A DNA stretch of 64,000 nucleotides, from the NCBI RefSeq assembly GCF_000327385.1, contig NW_008710536.1, positions 156,381 to 220,380 on the forward strand, in the 5' to 3' direction. Position numbers and translations under genes: made by a program. This document shows positions 1 to 11,037 of the stretch, piece after piece. The DNA is from Lottia gigantea. Its lineage: Eukaryota > Mollusca > Gastropoda > Lottiidae. The notes below the pieces were generated by a model. That model made no database searches. It was given only the letters and a program-made list of their open reading frames with translations, and was not told the DNA's origin. Position 1 is the first letter of the stretch, and each line of letters starts with the position of its first letter.

Positions 1-255
1 CTATAGGTTAGTACAATAAAAGGGTAATATTATAGGTACTTATTGCGATGTGTTCTATTTACTTATTATAGTTGTTATTACTTATGGGATAGGAATTGAA
101 AATAATTTAGATGTTTTCTAGACAAATTTTTTTCTCAAAACAGTGTTTTCTGTACAAATTTCTGTCTCAAAACAGTGTTTTGATTACAGGACAAATTATT
201 TTCGCATGTTATATTTAAATTAATATATTGATTATTGAACCTTAAAGGGAAGATA

Positions 256-510
256 AAGAGGTAATCTAATTTTTTTTATGTGTATGAGGGACACTGATAG
301 CATCATTTGGTACCATTCTAATTTTTAATCAGACGTCTGTTGGTTTATGCCATTCCACTAAAACTAAGCTTTTTTGATGTCACTATGATACTGCTTATTA
401 TAATCTGAGGGCAATTGGAATTGCAAGAAGCAAGGATGTCTGACTGAAAATTTGAATGATGTAAATTGTTGCTATCAGTGTCCCCAATACACATAAAAAC
501 CTTCACAACC
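256..510. repeat. MITE family A, copy 1 (CACTGATAGCATC termini)
   Basis: The left part contains GACACTGATAGCATC (near 290) and the right part contains its inverse, TTGCTATCAGTGTCCCC (near 470). Subterminal blocks around 325-360 and 425-460 are also mutually inverted. The same family occurs at 12,515-12,784 (full length) and as partial copies near 46,555-46,660 and 50,140-50,235. It has no coding capacity, so it looks like a non-autonomous foldback DNA element. Exact ends are approximate. Confidence 0.7.
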
Positions 511-700
511 CTTCAAGCATCCTATCTTTTGTTTGGAGCAACGAATCTGTGTTCCTAGTACAGCGATGTTAATTTATTAGTTTGTGTTCAATTTCTGCCT
601 CATAACATATACTCAATATATATTTATTTTATATTTTTAATTCCCATATTTGAATCTCATTCAATTTTTAATTTTTTGTTCATACTATTTGTCTATGACC

Positions 701-991
701 AGTGGCAGCACCAGTAGGGGTAATGGGCATAGTTTGCACCCCCACTTTATATTAAGCAATGATGAAAATATGATTTTTATACCTTTATGTCCCTAAATAT
801 GTGTTGGAATGCACCAAATCTTTTGAATTGTTTATTTCAGAGAACCCTTTCAGATGCTAAGTGAATGGTTTGCAACAAGATACCTCCCCAGAGTAGCCTT
901 ATTTTGAATTCAGCCTCGACAGTTGTCATCCCATTGAATCTGCCTGCCCCTCTATTTGTACCCCTAGTTTTGGAAGGCTGGTGCTGCCACT
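701..991. repeat. MITE with perfect 14-bp TIR
   Basis: AGTGGCAGCACCAG at 701-714 is the exact reverse complement of CTGGTGCTGCCACT at 978-991. The interior is non-coding. A related internal segment (the block around 898-975, with TTGTACCCC) recurs near 46,240-46,325 inside intron 3 of the F1 gene, so this is a dispersed family. Confidence 0.75.
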
Positions 992-1221
992 AGCTATAAG
1001 TAGTATTCCATTACATTAATAATTTAATCATAGATAACTTATAATTGTTAAATTTATATATAGATGTATTCATACTTTGTTGAAATTTTGTTATTGGTTG
1101 TGATAGAATTTAAAGTTTACAAATTTCTTGATGGCTCTTTACAAGATCATGGTATGATGAAAATCATCTGATACCTTGACATCATTAGCCACTTTTCTTG
1201 CAACATGTTTGTTTGAAACTG

Positions 1222-2494
1222 TAGTGATTTGATTGGATTGTATGCTAGTTAATACAGTCATTGAAAACATAGTGATTTGATTGGATTGTATGCTAGTTAA
1301 TACAGTGATTTGATTTGATTGGATTGTATGCTAGTTAATACAGTCATTGACAACATAGTGATTTGATTGGATTGTATGCTAGTTAATACAATCATTGAAG
1401 ACATAGTGATTTGATTGGATTGTATGCTAGTTAATACAGTGATTTGATTTGATTGGATTGTATGCTAGTGAATACAGTCATTGAAAACATAGTGATTTGA
1501 TTGGATTGTATGCTAGCGAATACAGTCATTGAAAACATAGTGATTTGATTGGATTGTATGCTAGTTAATACAATCATTGAAAACATAGTGATTTGATTGG
1601 ATTGTATGCTAGATAATACAGTGATTTGATTTGATTGGATTGTATGCTAGTTAATATAGTCATTGAAAACATAGTGATTTGATTGGATTGTATGCTAGTT
1701 AATACAGTCAATGAAAACATAGTGATTTGATTGGATTGTATGCTAGTTAATATAGTCATTGAAAACATAGTGATTTGAGTGGATTGTATGCTAGTTAATA
1801 TAGTCATTGAAAACATAGTGATTTGATTGGATTGTATGCTAGTTAATACAGTGATTTGATTTGATTGGATTGTATGCTAGTGAATACAGTCATTGAAAAC
1901 ATAGTGATTTGATTGGATTGTATGCTAGTTAATACAGTCATTGAAAACATAGTGATTTGATTGGATTGTATGCTAGTTAATACAGTGATTTGATTTGATT
2001 GGATTGTATGCTAGTTAATATAGTCATTGAAAACATAGTGATTTGATTGGATTGTATGCTAGTTAATACAGTCATTGAAAACATAGTGATTTGATTGGAT
2101 TGTATGCTAGTTAATACAGTCATTGAAAACATAGTGATTTGATTGGATTGTATGCTAGTTAATACAGTCATTGAAAACATAGTGATTTGATTGGATTGTA
2201 TGCTAGTGAATACAGTCATTGAAAACAGTGATTTGATTGGATTGTATGCTAGTTAATACAGTCATTGAAAACATAGTGATTTGATTGGATTGTATGCTAG
2301 TTAATACAATCATTGAAAACATAGTGATTTGATTGGATTGTACGCTAGTTAATACAGTCATTGAAAACATAGTGATTTGATTGGATTGTATGCTAGCGAA
2401 TACAGTCATTGAAAACATAGTGATTTGATTGGATTGTATGCTAGTTAATACAGTCATTGAAAACATAGTGATTTGATTGGATTGTACACTAGCA
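1222..2494. repeat. 48-bp minisatellite, about 27 units
   Basis: A tandem array whose usual unit is 48 bp and includes GATTGGATTGTATGCTAG followed by TTAATACAGTCATTGAAAAC. A shorter unit with a GATTTGATTT junction alternates in places (e.g. near 1300, 1440, 1620, 1850, 1985). Because 48 is divisible by three, the minus strand shows spurious open frames with a 16-residue period; these are not taken as genes. The core matches the interior of MITE family T (6,286-6,500), and the array edges resemble that element's ends, so the array probably grew inside such an element. Confidence 0.9.
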
Positions 2495-4109
2495 AATTTC
2501 AAATCATTGCATGTAAAAAAAAATCATGATACAAGACTATGGCATTAGATGAATTTTGTAATAGCTTGACATAGTGAAAATTCAACTTTCTTATTTGTGT
2601 TCTTTAAAATCAAAATTTTTGAGGTTACAAGTCTGAATCTTAGGTAGTATTTGATTGGTAAGTTCTGAAGCTTCCACCTGTTCCATTTCTAGATTTTATC
2701 GATTTCAACTTGCCAATCCTATCTAATTATGCTTGTGTTCTTTATTATCACAATGTTCATTGCTCAGGTTGAATTTTACACCAATTTTTTTTTTGAGATC
2801 ATGAACAAAACCATAGAACAATTGTTCTTTTATTTTCTTTATTTAGAAATTTTGTGATGTGTTGTATGTAAATAAATTCACAAAAAAGTAAGTCTAGTTG
2901 TTGTGTTCAAACGTGGCAAAAAATACACCACCATTTTGTTTGTCACTTTGACTGTTGGTATTAGAATAATATTGCTTCTTCCATGTCTAAATTTCCTTTT
3001 CACCTCAGCCTGTGCTTTCGTAATTTCAATTATATCTTGTAGTTACCACTCTTACCTAGAGCAGAATCTAAGAAAAGTAGGAACTCAATTTCATTTAGAA
3101 ATACCTTCCTGGTATTGGTCAGTTTAGCAGGTCAAAGGGACTAACATGGACAAAGTGTCTAGTTGACAATAAACTGAGACCCCATATGCTAAAGGTTTTT
3201 AGATTCCTGGAAAATTGGAAATCTCAAAGAGTTTTCTAATGCCTCTGGCAACATTTTCATTTGTTTTTCACAATAAAATGAGGCTTATAAACTACCTGCA
3301 AGATTTGATGATTCAAAATTGCCCTTAATAAGCCTAAACTGGAGCAGAAAGGTAACATTGAACTCATTTTCATTTACACCTCAGGAGCTCTATAAGTCAC
3401 ATTAGGAAAGAAAAACATTTTAATTAAGTACTAAATCTATTATACAAATGCCAAACAAATTCTAAAGATTAAATAATATCACAATAATATAGACCAGAAT
3501 AATAACAAATCTTTGAATGTTCATAACAAATTGAGCAATAATGAAAAATACACCAACATGCCACTGTTTTTGTTTTTGAACCCAAAAAATTATTGCTAAA
3601 TGTTAACAAAAGGACACATATGACATAAAAGTTCAAATCTGCCTCTATACCTGATTTTGATACAAAAAATAACGTGACATAAATGGTAAAGAGAGATAGT
3701 GATGGAATGACTAAACTAAAAAAATAACAATTTTTCCAAAATATCTGGATTTGGCTGATCAGATTTAAATAATTAGGTTTAAAAACCCTGCACCTGCTGT
3801 GCTGCAGAAAATCCCCATAAAACAGTGTCTAGTTTTTCTGTCTCTACACCAGCTGACAACTGTCACAATAACTGTGGAATAGAGGCAAATGTTATGTTTT
3901 AGTCGCATATACACAACATATCAAGTTAGTATTAATAAATTAAGCTTTAAAAATATAAAATTACAATACATATATTTATTTATTTATTTATTTAAAACTT
4001 CAGCAGTTTAAGCTTACGCAAAAAGTTTTGACCCTTTAGAGCTAAAATGCCCTTCACAGCCCCTAGACCAAATTATCAGGCTGTTGGTGATTTAGCTAAC
4101 AAAAGTAGC

Positions 4110-4560
4110 TGTCATCTATCTGGATACAAAATACACATAGAGGTATAAGGATACACAATAGAGATAGATGTATAAGGATGTACAATACTGATAGATAACA
4201 AATTAAGAAAATGGAAACTATATAATGATAAGTTAATGTTATATTTTATGAGATATCATAATTTTGAGATATTGAATTTACTGTCAAGGGATACACTACA
4301 GATAGAACTGTAATGGGATACACTACAGATAGAACTGTAATGGGATACACTACAGATACAACTATAAGGATACACAATACAGATAGATGTATAGGAATAT
4401 AGGAATATTGATAATCTATACCAATATAGATCTGTCAAAAAACAGAGGAATCTAAGGTAATATAGTAGTATATCTATAACATAACTGTATAATAATACAG
4501 AAAGGTTTATCAAAATATAGAAACTTTATCAAAATACAGATAGATCTATAAAAATACAGA
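4110..4560. repeat. Degenerate tandem repeat (GGATACACTACAGATAG)
   Basis: Roughly 28-30 bp units built on GGATACAC(A/T)ACAGATAG recur around 4,130-4,220 and 4,288-4,400. They are decayed and interrupted, and change to shorter AAAATACAGATA-type units up to about 4,560. No coding function is visible. Confidence 0.7.
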
Positions 4561-5220
4561 TAATCTTTGAAAATACGTAATCTTTAACAAAACAAAATAA
4601 TTCTATGGTAAAATAAACATCAAACTTATCTATTGCTCTATGACCTAGGCCAGTGCTTTCATTGAAATTTGTCTCAATACACCATAATACCACTAGCATT
4701 TTATTAGGCCATTTCCTAAATCATCTAAAATGTGACATGTTATTTCTGACAAAAATCGTCTTAACAATTTAGATAAACATTTTCTACAAAATATCAAGTT
4801 TTTGTTGACAATGGTTACTATTTGCAGTTTGATTCATTTATAAAGTCATTATTCAAAATTAGACAACAGGACAATTTGCCATGAAAACAAAGGAACAAAA
4901 AAGGTTATTTCCAAAGCAAATAGTAATGATTTATAAGCTGAAGCTCAATTTGACCTATCTGTATAATTATAGAGCTATATCCTATTAACTCAAAATGTTT
5001 TTAAAATAGATTGCTGACATTTTAAAGGACATGAGCAATTAAAAATGAAAATAGTTATTTTAAGGGCTTAATAAATCATATTCGATATTCTTATAAACTT
5101 CACTGTCAATTCACATGATGTGGATATCTTTAAACTCTTCAGTCCATTAAAGATTCGTTAATAATTAGCACTGTGGTAGGTGTGGCCAGCGAATCAGGGC
5201 AAACTCACCCTTCCTAGCCA

Positions 5221-5314
5221 CGTATTCTCGAAACGATCCTAGCGATGTCCTAGAATCAATGTAAGAAGATAAGAACCTAGGACATCCTAGCACTAAAATC
5301 GTTTCGAGAATACG
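5221..5314. repeat. Short palindromic MITE
   Basis: CGTATTCTCGAAACGAT at the left is answered by ATCGTTTCGAGAATACG at the right. Inside these, CCTAGCGATGTCCTAG and CTAGGACATCCTAG are also inverted. The element is about 94 bp and would form a long hairpin. A related piece (TTAGCGCTAAGATGTCCTAG) lies near 9,153. Confidence 0.8.
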
Positions 5315-5449
5315 CCACTGGTTTCATCAACTCCCTTTCAGAGTGTCAACATCGCTAATTCTTCGTATTTCATATTTTGGAAAAAGAACTTGATTTTATA
5401 TATCATACCACATAAATGTCATAAAAAAGGAGTAATAAGAAAATAAGGT

Positions 5450-8400
5450 TTACTGTGGTTTAAGGGCAGACATTTCTTGAGATAGAACTTCAGTTACTTT
5501 GATACACTTCTGAGCCTCTTCTATATTCATCCGCTTTAAAGCGAGGGAGGCTGCTTCACGTACTGTAGATATTGGATCATTACGCCTGTAATATTAAATG
5601 TGAAGTAATGGTTTAAACTTTACCATTTGAAAAAATAAGAAGTGGGAAATTTTCAAGCGTGAAATAACACCTAAACCATTATTGAAATATAACAACTTAA
5701 GTTGCTCCAGATCATTTCTACCAGCATGTCCTTGGCAAAAACTCTTGGCATTGATCTTTTTTGGATTATTTGTACCCTATTACAGATGGGCCAACTGGAA
5801 TAATGAGGGGAAGTGACTTAATCAAGGTCATCAGACTTTCACATGCTGACAGAAATTAGGAGCCACAACCACCATTTATGCGACATTTGCAAGCAAATTA
5901 CATCATGCGACTTATTTAATGTTCACCTGCTGCCAACCAAGATTAGAACCCATAACCACCATTTGGTCAAATAATTCTGAAAATGATGTCATGTAAAGTT
6001 TCCAGTGCTCTGACTCCTCAAAAACTTAATCCTAATGGTAAAAATTGGTAAGAATTTCACTCACCACCTATTAACAACATGGTCTACAGCTTTCACAGCC
6101 TTAAGATATCCTAATGATAGGAGAGAACTTTCTCTAACCAATCTATCTTCATCTTCTAATAACCCCACTAACTTATCAACAGTATCACTTCGATTTTTAC
6201 CTGAAATCATTTAAATTCGTAAAATTCTCGTGTTCAAAGGATATATCATTGGGTGGTACATCTATACAATGTCCAGCTTTTACAAACTTTGTACTTACAC
6301 CTTGACTGCAATAAGCACCTTTATGACAGAATGCATTGATTTGATTGGATTGTATGCTAGCAAATACAGCCAATCATAGTCCTACAAACTTTCTATCAGG
6401 GCCACAGATTTGCTGTATTCGCTAGCAATCAAACCTCTGCATTTTCAAATTCCAGTGATACAAGAAAGGAGACTATGGCAGTAAAGGTATAAGAAGAAGT
6501 TCAGAATAGTAGCTTAGCATTGTGAAGATGTGAGTGGTATAAAAAAAACCGATTTTCTATGGAAGCACTAGCACAAGTCACAAGAAGAGAACATGTTTCA
6601 CCAAACTACATGTTTTATTTCAGTGGTTCTTAACCTTTTTCAGTCTTCACACCCCTGGAACATTCACAAAAATTTGTTTCATCAACATTTCCAGCATTTG
6701 ATGATGTGAGGTGCTCTCTCAATTCAAAACAAATTCTTCTTCTATGCCAATTGGCCACATATTGAACAGTTGCTCACTGGACATATTTACAGTTTGTGTC
6801 AATTACTAAATGTCATTTAAAGGTTATACTTATAGTAATTACCTGATTTAGCTAAAGCAATGGCTGCCACAGCTCTTATATTAGGATCATCATCTTTTAA
6901 CATCTCTGTTAGACCTTGTACTATAGCAGGGAATGAAAACTGGCCTAGAAAATATAAGCACACAAAATTTAACTTTCATACTGGTTCATGCCAGAGTTTT
7001 ATGAAGAAACTATCAAAAAGGCCCCCATGAAATTTCGCTGTTGATGTCGTACAAGCTCACATTTGTGACAGCATTTTTGAAAAAGAAATTGCTCTACAAT
7101 TTTGGTTTGTAGATTCTCAAATTTCTAGTTTTAAAGTATTCGAGTCCCACTTTAGAAATTTGACTTGTTCTTACCTAAATTCTGAATAGTAGTAATTCTA
7201 AGTGTACTGTTCATATTGAAGACTTTACGTAATGACATGTGAGCTATAACATATTCCTGTAATCTGTTATAAAAACAGTGAGGATCAGCTTGTGGATTTT
7301 TGTTACAGAATCGGTCGTACACGCCACGCTGGATGGTTTTATTCAGATTAAATATATCTCGGTACATCAAATTCTTAAACAACTTCTGCTCCTTTTCATG
7401 AAATAATTCCAGAATTTTATTGTCATAATCTTGGTGAAATTTATCTTTAAATTCTGTCCATTGAACTTCTGATCTATTTTTGAAATGTCGGTCCCAGAAA
7501 TCAAGAGCTTTTGGAGTTTTGGGTGGAGATTTTTCTTTTGATTTTGTTGGTGTTGTGTTACCAAGGTCTTCAGGTTCATCTTCGTTGTCTTCATTTGAAT
7601 TGTGGGAAAATTGAGTATTGATGACTAAACCATGTGTTTCTATGTACCCTGATATGCCAATGTCTTCCGATATTTCCCGGGCATTGATGGATTCCAGTTG
7701 CTGCCTGATACTCTTTATAAGGTTGTTGGCACACTTTTCATATTCTGATATATTCTCAAGAATAGTCCAGTTGATTCTAGCTAGGATCAGTTTCCTGTAA
7801 AATGAAAAAAAAAGAAAAATTTGGGCAAATGAGAAAGGAGATCAGTGTGCAATAAGGGAAATTTGCAAGGACATTTTTATTAGCATATTCTTTGTCAATT
7901 TCCAATGATCCATAGTCCAGTTAATTCTAGCGAAGATAAGTTTCCTGTAAAATGAAATAAAAGAAAAATTTGGGCAAATGAGAAGGAAAAACACCATGCA
8001 GTGTGCAATAAGGGAAATTTTGCAAGGACAGTTATATTAGCATATTCTTTGTCAATTTCAAATAATCCATAGTCCAGTTAATTCTAGCGAAGATAAGTTT
8101 CCTGTAAAATGAAATAAAAGAAAAATTTGGGCAAATGAGAAGCGAAAACACCATGCAGTGTGCAATAAGGGAAATTTGCAAGGACATTTATATTAGCATA
8201 TTCTTTGTCAATTTCCAACGGTCGCTTTACTGGCAGTTTGCGTATATATTGCATTATATTCTGTCAGGTAAACTGGCTGCTTGGGCTAAGAAGGTTAACT
8301 TGCATGGCATGATGCTTAATCTCATGATAAACCAGTAGAATTAGCAAGCAAGGTTGTAATGTTTTATCTCCCTGCTCAGTATTGAATCAGCAAAATTCTG

Positions 8401-11037
8401 TTTTAGTGACATAAATCTACATTTATAGTTATAAAAAATAAACGAAAGCAAAATACTTACGATCCTCCATCTAATTTATTAGAAATCTCTGGGAAAGATT
8501 TGAGACCAACAGGAAATATGGCTGAGTTTGATATGTAAGCTAAAGCTAACTCATCATTAAACAATTTATCTTCTGCCCATAGTTCACTAAGTACTGGTAC
8601 ATATACCTTTATAATATAATATAATATATAATCTCTGGGAAAGATTTGAGACCAACAGGAAATATGGCTGAGTTTGATATGTAAGCTAAAGCTATATAAT
8701 ATAATATAATATAATATAATATAATATAATATAATATAATATAATATAATATAATATAATATAATATAATATAATATAATATAATATAATATTAATAAAC
8801 AGGTCTAATATAAGCAAAATGATATACATGTTAATTTTTTACTGAAAATAAAGATATGGATAGTGGTGAAGACATAGTTATTACCTTACATCCTAAGATA
8901 GCTTGACTCACTCTATCAGAATAGTAAGATTTCTCAGGATACCATACTGTAAAGTTGGCTTGACGTAAAGAGTCTAAAAAAATAAATAAAAGGATTTTAG
9001 ATCTTTCAGATGTCCTTGGTTATTATATACCACTCCAATTTATGTGAAAAAAAATAAAGCCAAAAATCTCTCTAGGTGTCATGTCAACTATTTGACGAGT
9101 CGTCATTTTAACATTCAAATGCAGATAATTTGCGCAGCGTATTCTTTAAATGACCTTAGCGCTAAGATGTCCTAGAATCAAGGCTCAAATTGCGACGGTG
9201 AGATGCGAACACTATTACTGATTGGCTTAGTTAAAATATTCCCGTTTCTGAATTTTCAAAATGGCCTACCTGTCCCCTTAACCCTTTCAATACTTTCGAC
9301 CATTCTACTAGCCAAATAATCATGTGATATTTACTGTAGCAGTCAGTAATGGAGCATTTTAACATTTTATCTTATTCACATTCAGTTTTGAAAGGGTTGA
9401 ACAGATATCTTAGAGCTCTATTGATTACAAGAAGAAAACCATTTTTTCAATGTAAACGGGTCTATAGGATGGTGAGAACATAATAAAAACTTACCAACTA
9501 ATCTTTTGATAAATTTAATTTCATCATCATGGCCTGTCACTACGATATCATATATTTCATTCGAGGCAGACATCACTTTGATTTTGTACTTGTATTCTCT
9601 GTAGGATTTGACAGTCTTTTAGATCCACAATCACTTATATCACCTAAACTTGTAGCTTCTATTACTGGAAAAAAATTTAAAATATGTAACAAAACGTTCT
9701 ATAGTTTTTAATATTCTTATAATAGAGCATTAACTAATTTTCAGGTTTCCAGAAACAAAATCCAAATGATTAGACATATCATTAAATAATATTTCTTGCG
9801 GTTAGTTGCTAAAATAAAGCTAACTTAACAAAACAAATTTTATTATGGACCTTTTGTCTGAAACTTTTATAGCGTAAAATGAAAGTCTAATATAGAACTT
9901 TTATAAAATGATATCATGGTGTTAAAGATGGGTTTCCTTATTTTTAAGTGTCAAATTAAGCAAACTATTTGATTAATTGTGTTTCTATAGAATTATCCTG
10001 TATTCTTATTCATATCATTATATTCTTATAATGATTAAGAGTTTTTACCAATCATAAATGTCCTGGATAAACAAAAAAGACTTTTTGACCTTTCGTGATC
10101 GGCCACTCAATGGAATTTTGCTGGTAATTCTCTTCTAATTTAGCTAATTGTCAATTAATTATGGATATGTGAGACAAACTGGTATTTTTCCAAGAATTAA
10201 AACACCGCTACTTTCTATTCATACAAGTATTAGGTTTTTCATTTTCATAAATGAAAATAAGGAACCCATCTTTAAGTGAAACCTGAAAAATTTAAAGTTG
10301 AATCTTTCACTTTTTACTTGCTCTTAATTTAAATAATATAAGGCTGAGAGTACATTATAAAATAAAACAAGGTTCTATAGACAGGAATGTAAATTAAATT
10401 CACTATAGAAACACATATCACAACGTCAAGTACATTTGAGCTAATATAGACCTTGTATAAAAAAAACAATGCGACATGCTAGAGGTATCAAATGACATGT
10501 ATGTATACTAAAATGTACTGGTACTTGAAATGTACAAGAACTGAATCTAGGTTCCTAAAGGCCAATTTATACTTCTTTAGCTTTATAACGACTTGATATT
10601 ATTAGTTGAAATATTCAAAAAAAAAAAAATTTTATGTTTATTTTGCTTAAATCTGTACAGTAGTTTTCTTTTAAGCGTAACAAACTTTACGTAATATATT
10701 CAAATAGTTTGGCATTGAAAAATTGAAACCTGAATTTTTGTAGTTGAAACTTTCAGATAATTTAAGTGAAACAATTATCTATACTTTGGTGTAATGTTAC
10801 CATATTTGAGCAAACAAAAGTTTTGACCTACAAAAAAGCAGAATTCCCCTTTTACAATGTGCAATCAGTAAAACAATATAAATCACAACAACAGTAAATA
10901 ACATGCTATGTTGAACAGCTAAACAACAAACATAACACTTATAAGTTACTTATATCCCTACTATTTATCTTTATGTTAGCACTATTGTTACTATTTTCAG
11001 CAGAGTCCTTAGAATTTACCGAGGAGGCACAACCCAT
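5450..11037 (-). CDS. TIR-domain plus HEAT-repeat protein, N-myristoylated start
   Basis: The exons, in transcript order, are 11,037-10,950; about 9,664 (or 9,598)-9,495; 8,973-8,885; 8,606-8,461; 7,794-7,175; 6,944-6,843; 6,200-6,065; and 5,585-5,450 (stop). All junctions are GT-AG and, from 9,598 onward, phases agree. The first exon begins MGCASS, a typical N-myristoylation/palmitoylation signal, and an acceptor just upstream implies a 5'UTR exon. The next exons encode a TIR fold: YDIVVTGHDDEIKFIKRLV, then VYVPVLSELWAEDK and NDELALAY. The Glu of that last block aligns by eye with the catalytic Glu of SARM1-type TIR NADases. The 620-base exon encodes a helical linker (WDRHFKNRSEVQWTEFKDKF). 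The last three exons carry HEAT/ARM-like repeats such as DDDPNIRAVAAIALAKSG. Domain order is TIR then HEAT, the reverse of SARM1. TIR-based innate signalling or NAD cleavage is inferred. One exon has a frame conflict (see findings). I cannot assign a vertebrate orthologue. Confidence 0.75.
6286..6500. repeat. MITE family T, copy 1 (intronic)
   Basis: The left end has ACTTACACCTTGACTGCA and the right end has GGCAGTAAAGGTATAAG, inverted relatives of each other. The inner arms carry GATTGTATGCTAGCAAATACAG and its inverse near 6,408-6,430. A second copy is at 46,336-46,531, and the 1,222-2,494 minisatellite core derives from this family. It lies in an intron of the TIR-HEAT gene. Confidence 0.75.
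7762..8225. repeat. Three tandem ~150-bp units copying an exon start
   Basis: Units begin at ATAGTCCAGTT near 7,762, 7,912 and 8,069. The first overlaps the 5' end of the 7,175-7,794 exon of the minus-strand TIR-HEAT gene. The second and third lie in the upstream intron and repeat, on the minus strand, the acceptor (CATTTTACAG) and about 35 bases of the exon start. The intronic part contains CATGCAGTGTGCAATAAGGG, related to a dispersed repeat at 18,564 and 21,084. Confidence 0.85.
8608..8792. repeat. (TATAA)n microsatellite with embedded exon copy
   Basis: An ATAATAT/TATAA-type microsatellite runs from about 8,608 to 8,792. Between about 8,631 and 8,691 it is interrupted by a near-exact copy of part of the adjacent 8,461-8,606 exon (ATCTCTGGGAAAGATTTGAG and what follows). 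The copy is in the same orientation as the exon. Confidence 0.85.
9120..9295. repeat. Mosaic of two MITE fragments (intronic)
   Basis: The left part (TTAGCGCTAAGATGTCCTAG) resembles the 5,221-5,314 element. The right part (GCTCAAATTGCGACGGTGAG through GGCCTACCTGTCCCC) is the 3' half of MITE family B. It lies in an intron of the TIR-HEAT gene. Confidence 0.6.
9922..10274. repeat. MITE family C, copy 1 (~353 bp, intronic)
   Basis: The left terminus TTAAAGATGGGTTTCCTTAT is the inverse of the right terminus AAAATAAGGAACCCATC followed by TTTAA. A full-length relative lies at 57,073-57,393, and a fragment (ACAAACTGGTATTTTTCCAA) at about 26,270-26,370. The interior is non-coding. Confidence 0.85.

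Larger units (their letters stand above)
1..1200. other. Non-coding, repeat-rich stretch
   Basis: I see no coding exon here. It holds two short inverted-repeat elements, listed separately (256-510 and 701-991), in AT-rich sequence with frequent stops in all frames. Confidence 0.6.
2495..5449. other. Intergenic region, no gene seen
   Basis: This is AT-rich sequence lying 3' of the minus-strand TIR-HEAT gene. Apart from a degenerate tandem repeat at about 4,110-4,560 and a short palindromic element at 5,221-5,314, I see nothing. A 74-codon open frame at 2,903 has no recognisable family or splice context. Confidence 0.5.

Noticed and set aside
1574-2502. Open frames on the minus strand encoding repeated MFSMTVLTSIQSNQIT units
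   Set aside because: They are produced by a 48-bp tandem repeat that is divisible by three. There is no start context, splice structure or non-repeat protein sequence.
2903-3127. 74-codon open frame with hydrophobic segments
   Set aside because: It has no recognisable family, lies in AT-rich non-coding sequence, and its length is within chance expectation.
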